This document shows positions 59,455 through 64,000 of a stretch of DNA of 64,000 nucleotides, in pieces (position 1 is the stretch's first letter; every line of letters starts with the position of its first letter). The notes under the pieces are model-generated. The model did no database searches. It was given only the letters and a program-made list of their open reading frames with translations, and was not told the DNA's origin. This stretch comes from Lancefieldella parvula (GTDB taxonomy: Bacteria > Actinomycetota > Coriobacteriia > Coriobacteriales > Atopobiaceae), in contig CP097092.1 of assembly GCA_023300185.1 (NCBI GenBank), positions 496,001 to 560,000 of the forward strand, given 5' to 3'. A program made the position numbers and the translations under genes.

Positions 59455-59484
59455 GTGTTTGAAGTCAGATTTGGCTTCAAGCAC
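59455..59484 (+). other. Intercistronic hairpin after the binding-protein gene
   Basis: GTGTTTGAAG, 10-nt loop, CTTCAAGCAC (one G:U). No T-run, so it probably acts as a partial terminator or mRNA stabiliser that favours high binding-protein levels over permease/ATPase. Confidence 0.55.
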
Positions 59485-59537
59485 TGCTCTGTTTTAGTAT
59501 CAGCGCTTAGGCATCTCAAGCACTAAAGGAGTTACAC

Positions 59538-60969
59538 GTGATTGCACTTTTGCACAAAACTATGTCAGGACAGCAACTGTCCTTGTGCATGTCATCTGCG
59601 AGTTTCAATGCTGAATCTACGCCTCAGAGTCTGGCTCATGTTTCGGCTGAGCCAAAGCTCTCGCATAATCGCGCGTACTCCTCGCTGCTTGTAGTTCTTC
59701 TCGCTACGCTTCTTTTGAGTGGGCTGTTCTTTATGTCTCTGAGCGCGTTTTCTGTTCAGAGTGCGTTTGCTCTTACCACAAACAAGGCAACGGCTAAGTC
59801 AAACCAGACGGAAGGCAATGGCGTTATCGGTGGCAAAGAGACTCGTTTGACCTGGGAGGGAACAGTTGAGGACGAGCAGGTCTCCCAGCTGACCTTACAG
59901 CTCCCAGAGGGCTCCGATTTGCAGAGCGCAACTACTAAGGTGACCGTTCTTTCAGGTCTTACGCGCGAGAAGATCGAGGCAACTGCAAGCGTCCAGGGAA
60001 CGCAGGTTGTGATCTCTTTTGCAACACCGGTGGACGCTCAAAAGCTGATTCGTGTAGAGATTTCCGGCATGAAGTTTCCTGCTGACGGAGGTTCGTACAC
60101 TGTTGAGGGAACCTATACCACTGAGCAGGGAACTCAAAAGCTTGCTTCTTCTCCCGAAATCACCATTATTCCTAACACGCCTGTTCAGGCTCTAGTGAAT
60201 TGGCTTGATGCTCAGCCTTGGGTTGGAAGCGTGGAACTCCAATCACTTTTTGGGCATGTTCTTAAAGCCTCAACTGATTGTTTCTTCAGTGGTAATGCTC
60301 TTTCCTGGATGGCTGGTTTGCCTTGCAATTGTAATTTGCGCTTATCCTGTAGCTATTGTGCTGGGAATGGGCTTTGCGCTGCTGAAGATTTCCAAGAATC
60401 CGTTCCTGCGTGCACTTGCGGTGGTATATATCAATTTGTTGCGTGGAACCCCATTTTTCCTGCAGATTTATATTCTGTTCTTTGGTCTTCCTATGTTAAA
60501 TATCAATCTGGACGCCAATTTGCTTGGCTTTATTGTGGTCGCTATTAATTCTTCTGCGTATCTTTCAGAGATTTTCCGCGCGGGCATTCAATCAATTCCG
60601 CAGGGTCAGTATGAGGCAGCAAGCTCTCTTGGTATGAATCGTTTCCAGACCATGACGTTTATCATCATTCCTCAAACTATCCGCCGTGTTATTCCACCTC
60701 TTACCAGCGACTTCATTACTTCCTACAAAGATACCTCGCTGCTTTCTTCTGTAGGTGTTATGGAGCTGATGATGTTTGCTAAAAACCTCACCACCTCAAC
60801 GGGAAACATGACGCCATATATGACGGCTGCTCTGTTCTATTTGGCAATTACTCTGCCTCTTATTAAGGTAGTTGGCAGTATCGAGAAACGCATGGAGCAG
60901 TCAGAAACAGGCAAAACAGCAAGTGTCGCAGCTAGTAAGACTCAAGCTCTTTCCAAGGAGGAAAACTAA
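59538..60969 (+). CDS. Amino-acid ABC permease with N-terminal extracytoplasmic domain; one frameshift
   Basis: 476 residues when corrected (extra base near 60250, LFGMFLKPQL). GTG start with AAAGGAG. Residues about 45-75 are a membrane helix, 80-215 a beta-rich domain (LTWEGTVEDEQVSQLTLQLPEG...) and about 225-460 a His/Glu/Gln-type permease (AEIFRAGIQSIPQGQYEAASSLGM EAA loop, five helices). The extra domain is not the solute-binding fold and is not found in ordinary GlnP proteins. Confidence 0.85.
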
Positions 60970-61828
60970 TGTCTTTCTTTTCTTTCAAAAAGAAGTCGAA
61001 CACAGAACATCCTGCCTTGGATGCTGAAGTTGCTGCACAAGAGGCATTTGAGCGTGATAAGCCCCTTACTAATCATACTTTTGAGGCAGGTGAACATCCT
61101 ATTGTTCGTATTGAGCACCTCAATAAGTCGTTTGGATCAACGCATGTCTTAAATGACGTTAACCTGACTGTTTGGCCAGGTGAAGTTGTGGTTGTGCTTG
61201 GTCCTTCGGGCTCCGGTAAATCCACTATGCTCCGTTGCATCAATCTGCTGGAGACTCCTTCTGCAGGCCATATTCTTATTGAAGATCAAGAGATTACGGG
61301 TACAAACGAGGCAGAGGTTAACGCCCTTCGTAGAGATGTGGGAATGGTTTTCCAGCAGTTCAATCTGTTTGGTCATTTAACGGTTAAAGAGAACGTAATG
61401 ATTGGTCAGATTAAGGTTCTAGGAAAGTCAAAAGAGGAGGCAGAGGCAGAGGCACTAAAGCAGCTTGAGGCTGTCGGCCTTGCCGATAGAGCAGACTTTA
61501 AGCCTGGTGCGCTTTCCGGTGGACAGCAGCAGCGTGTAGCAATCGCTCGCGCCGTTGCTATGCATCCAAATGTGCTTCTGTTTGACGAGCCTACATCCGC
61601 GCTTGATCCCGAGCTTGTCCGTGGTGTTTTGGATGTCATGCGTGATCTGGCAAAGAACTCTGGTATGACCATGATTGTGGTAACGCATGAGATGGGTTTT
61701 GCAAAAGACGTGGCAGATCGCGTGGTCTTTATGGAAGAGGAGTGGTAGTTGAACAAGGTACTCCTGATGTCATTTTCAACAATCCACAGAACCCTCGAAC
61801 AGCTGAGTTTATTGGCGCAATTGCGTAA
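60969..61828 (+). CDS. Amino-acid ABC transporter ATPase, one late frameshift
   Basis: 286 residues when corrected. A charged N-terminal extension of 40 residues precedes the ATPase: Walker A GPSGSGKST, MVFQQFNLFGHLT (Q-loop typical of GlnQ), signature ALSGGQQQRVAIARAV, Walker B VLLFDEPTSALDPE, switch VTHEMGFA. One missing G near 61738 (GAGGAG for GAGGGAG) hides GVVVEQGTP and the end FIGAIA at 61828. Start ATG 60969 overlaps the permease stop. Confidence 0.92.
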
Positions 61829-61870
61829 AACCCATGCTTTTTACAATTAATACGCTAACGTAAAAATATT

Positions 61871-61898
61871 TTAGGGCGAGAAGATCTTCTCGCCCTAA
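61871..61898. terminator. Perfect palindrome built from two inverted octamers
   Basis: TTAGGGCGAGAAGA/TCTTCTCGCCCTAA, a 14-bp arm with no loop, holding GGCGAGAA and TTCTCGCC. Sits after the amino-acid transporter operon; no T-run, but a stable hairpin. Paired octamers in inverted orientation are how uptake signals double as terminators in other bacteria. Confidence 0.65.
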
Positions 61899-61980
61899 TT
61901 GCAGATAATGAGGTATATCTGCTCTTTATTCGCAGCTTGTGGTATGCTTTATAAGATTAAGCTTATCCTAGGGGGAATCG

Positions 61981-62656
61981 ATGCATCACAAGAATATTCT
62001 TCTTGTATCTGCAACGACACGCTTACATGAACGTATGCGTGAACTTTCGCATGTCATTGATGTGTCTATTGCTCTTGCAAATGCAGCTTCATTTCTCGCA
62101 GGCAGCGGCTTCTGGTCACACGTTTGACCTTATCATTCTTGATCAAAAAGAACTTTCCCAGGATGTTATTAGCACGGTAGAGAATTATTCTGCGCAAAAT
62201 GGTGGAATTGCTCGCCTGTTTGTTGCTGACCTTGATAATCTTTCTAAGTTTGTTCTGCCTGTTCAGGGCAAGAGCGATTTTATTTTGTCTACTGCAACTA
62301 TCCAGGAGTTTAGCCTTAGGTGCTCGCTGCTTTTGTGGCCAGGTACCGAGAGCACTTCTAGAGATTTGGTTATTGTTGACAACATAAAGATTAACCTGGC
62401 TACGTATCAGGTTTATATTGATGAATCTCCTGTTGATCTTACGTATATGGAGTATCTGCTGCTGTCATTCTTGGCAACCCATCCGTCTCGTGCATACTCG
62501 CGCGAGGCTCTTTTGCAGCGTGTTTGGGGCTTTGAGTACTGTGGTGGCACTAGAACAGTAGACGTTCACGTAAGGCGTGTTCGCTCAAAGATTGGTCCTC
62601 AAGCAGCTGCTCATCTTGAGACGGTTCGTGGCGTAGGCTATCTGTTTAGAGCATAA
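61981..62656 (+). CDS. OmpR/PhoB-type DNA-binding protein with degenerate receiver; one frameshift
   Basis: 224 residues when corrected (extra T near 62083). The N-terminal half looks like a receiver (LLVSATTRL, DLIILDQKEL). The acidic pair that binds Mg is absent and only the possible phospho-Asp in LIILD is kept. The C-terminal winged helix (about 125-222) is standard: LTYMEYLLLSFLATHPSRAYSREALLQRVWG, RTVDVHVRRVRSKIG, VRGVGYLF. No sensor kinase follows. GGGGGAAT before ATG; htrA is 200 bp downstream. Confidence 0.85.
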
Positions 62657-62749
62657 TCGCAGGTACAAACTGCGTTTAATGGGATCTGCAAACTTCTTTC
62701 TTACGAGCAGGACTCCCGCACGTCTTTCTCATAATGAGAAACGAATTTT

Positions 62750-62771
62750 TGTCCGGTATAACGGGTAGAAT
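62750..62771 (+). promoter_or_regulatory. Promoter-type motif TGTCCGGT-N8-TAGAAT upstream of htrA
   Basis: TGTCCGGT 62750-62757, TAGAAT 62766-62771, same 8-nt spacing and GGG before the -10 as at 7792 and 13781. The htrA ATG is 82 nt downstream. Confidence 0.62.
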
Positions 62772-62852
62772 ACACATATTGAAAAATTGGTGTTTAGCGC
62801 AGAATTATTTGCGTTAGCTGTTTGCATCAAAGTGATGTTAAGGAGGATGTCT

Positions 62853-64000
62853 ATGGAGAACCAAGCACATGGTTTAACCACAGATTCCGCTGTTTATAAG
62901 CGTTTCTCGCCAGTTAAGCAGACTGGATTTATATCTATGTTCAAAAGCTCAAGTGTAAAAAGAACAGCTTGTGCAATTGCTTTTGCCGTTGCTTGTGTTC
63001 CTACCATTGCTTTGGGAGAGGGAATTTCTAAGCTTCCTGCAGTATCTGGTCAGGCAACTATTTCTCAAGCAGCGACGTCTCGTCCTGCTGCAGAACCAAC
63101 TGATACTAAGACGGCAGAAACGGTAGCTTCTAAGGTTTTGCCTTCGGTTGTGTCCGTTAAGGCTACCAGTGATTCATCAGGCTCAACCGGTTCTGGCGTT
63201 GTATTGAACACAAATGGAGACATTCTTACCAATTACCACGTCATTGAGGGTATGGATACGTTCTCTATCTCCGTTAATGATAAAGAGTATGAGTGTACTG
63301 TTGTTGGTACAGATCCAACCTCTGACCTGGCCGTTCTTCATGCAGATCTTAAAGGAGATAGCCTTACTCCAATTGAGATTGGCAATTCCGATAACTTGGC
63401 TCCTGGTAGTTGGGTTATGAGTGTTGGTAGTCCATTTGGTCTTGATCACTCTGTTTCTGCAGGTATCGTGTCTGCTCTTTCTCGTGGAGATATGCTTGAG
63501 ACAGAGGGTGGAGAAACCACTATTTATGCAAACCTCATCCAGGTTGATGCAGCTATTAACCCAGGTAATTCTGGCGGCGCTCTGGTTGACTCTAATGGTC
63601 AGCTTGTGGGTATTTGTACGTTGTTCTCGTCAGATACCAAGTCATTTGCGGGTATTGGCTTTGCAATTCCTTCTAACTATGCCATTGATATTGCAAATCA
63701 GATTCTTTCTGGCCAGCAAGTTAAGCATGCCTATATTGGTCTTTCTATGCAGACCGTTACTCCTCGAGTTGCAAAGCGCAATGATCTCTCGGTAGATTAC
63801 GGTGCATATGTAGCAGGCCTTCTTGATGATAGTCCTGCAGAGGGTGCTGGTATTAAAAAGGGTGATGTTATTGTCTCTATTGGTGGAGAGCGCGTAGTTT
63901 CTGCTGATGCAGCTATTATTGCCGTTCGCTCTCACAAGATTGGAGAGACCGTTCCTGTAGAAATCATGCGTGGAGAAGACCGCCTTACCATCAACGTCAC
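62853..64000 (+). CDS. htrA: HtrA/DegP-like serine protease, 3' end outside window
   Basis: At least 382 residues, still open at 64000. GGAGG precedes ATG 62853. A cytoplasmic/membrane N-terminus with helix about 44-65 (ACAIAFAVACVPTIAL) anchors an extracytoplasmic S1C protease. Catalytic triad: His in NYHVIEG, Asp in TSDLAVL, Ser in NPGNSGGAL. A PDZ domain starts near residue 310 (AYIGLSMQTVTPR... DDSPAEGAGIKKGDVIVSIGG). Envelope protein quality control; the upstream regulator and shared promoter motif suggest stress control. Confidence 0.93.
   Translation, partial: MENQAHGLTTDSAVYKRFSPVKQTGFISMFKSSSVKRTACAIAFAVACVPTIALGEGISKLPAVSGQATISQAATSRPAAEPTDTKTAETVASKVLPSVVSVKATSDSSGSTGSGVVLNTNGDILTNYHVIEGMDTFSISVNDKEYECTVVGTDPTSDLAVLHADLKGDSLTPIEIGNSDNLAPGSWVMSVGSPFGLDHSVSAGIVSALSRGDMLETEGGETTIYANLIQVDAAINPGNSGGALVDSNGQLVGICTLFSSDTKSFAGIGFAIPSNYAIDIANQILSGQQVKHAYIGLSMQTVTPRVAKRNDLSVDYGAYVAGLLDDSPAEGAGIKKGDVIVSIGGERVVSADAAIIAVRSHKIGETVPVEIMRGEDRLTINV

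Overview
The window reads as chromosome of an anaerobic, mid-40s %GC actinobacterium of the class Coriobacteriia. An Atopobium/Lancefieldella-type organism (Atopobiaceae) is the best guess. The grounds are the gene content (SUF operon with SufU and an Rrf2 regulator, AmaP/DUF2273/Asp23 cluster, monomeric [FeFe] hydrogenase, sortase-anchored adhesins with InlB and Cna-B repeats) and the codon style. The genus is inference; no rRNA or tRNA gene was recognised.

Layout. 1-6 kb: M16C metalloprotease, EamA exporter, secreted coiled-coil wall protein, UppP. 6-18 kb: LPXTG protein, PcrA helicase, MscS, MTA/SAH nucleosidase, Pit phosphate transporter with its DUF47 partner, AmaP-DUF2273-Asp23, and a large beta-helix/Cna-B surface protein. 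18-23 kb: APH-like kinase, sugar acetyltransferase, then a TPP riboswitch driving thiXYZ. 23-28.8 kb: M18 aminopeptidase, Ser-rich membrane protein, aldolase, and an AT-rich nuclease-like gene between two inverted 124-bp elements. 28.8-36 kb: sufCBDSU-sufR and hisS. 36-47 kb: AT-rich FtsX-type ABC exporter, NhaC/LysR, RluA-type synthase, [FeFe] hydrogenase, HAD phosphatase, and a truncated AT-rich ABC module inserted before aspS. 47-56 kb: aspS, a heterodimeric ABC exporter, CrcB, DHA2 efflux pump, two tiny ORFs, GpmA. 56-64 kb: FeoB-associated-type Cys-rich protein, a glutamine-synthetase homologue lacking most metal ligands, an amino-acid ABC transporter whose permease carries an extracytoplasmic domain, a response regulator and HtrA (running off the window).

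Points beyond the gene list. (1) A 460-bp non-coding element bounded by identical hairpins occurs twice in opposite orientation. (2) A 124-bp element occurs twice, inverted, around the nuclease-like gene. (3) The octamer GGCGAGAA/TTCTCGCC occurs about 34 times by hand count against about 2 expected, is concentrated between genes and absent from the AT-rich cores, which resembles an uptake-signal-type or other chromosomal signature word. (4) Three promoters share TGTCCGGT at exactly 8 nt from a TAnnnT -10 box. (5) About 31 reading-frame breaks interrupt about 18 otherwise intact genes, including essential ones; 28 are explained by one extra base and 3 by one missing base. They are most probably sequence errors, so coordinates below are given for the reconstructed genes. 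When the breaks are corrected, every complete reconstructed gene gives a whole number of codons.
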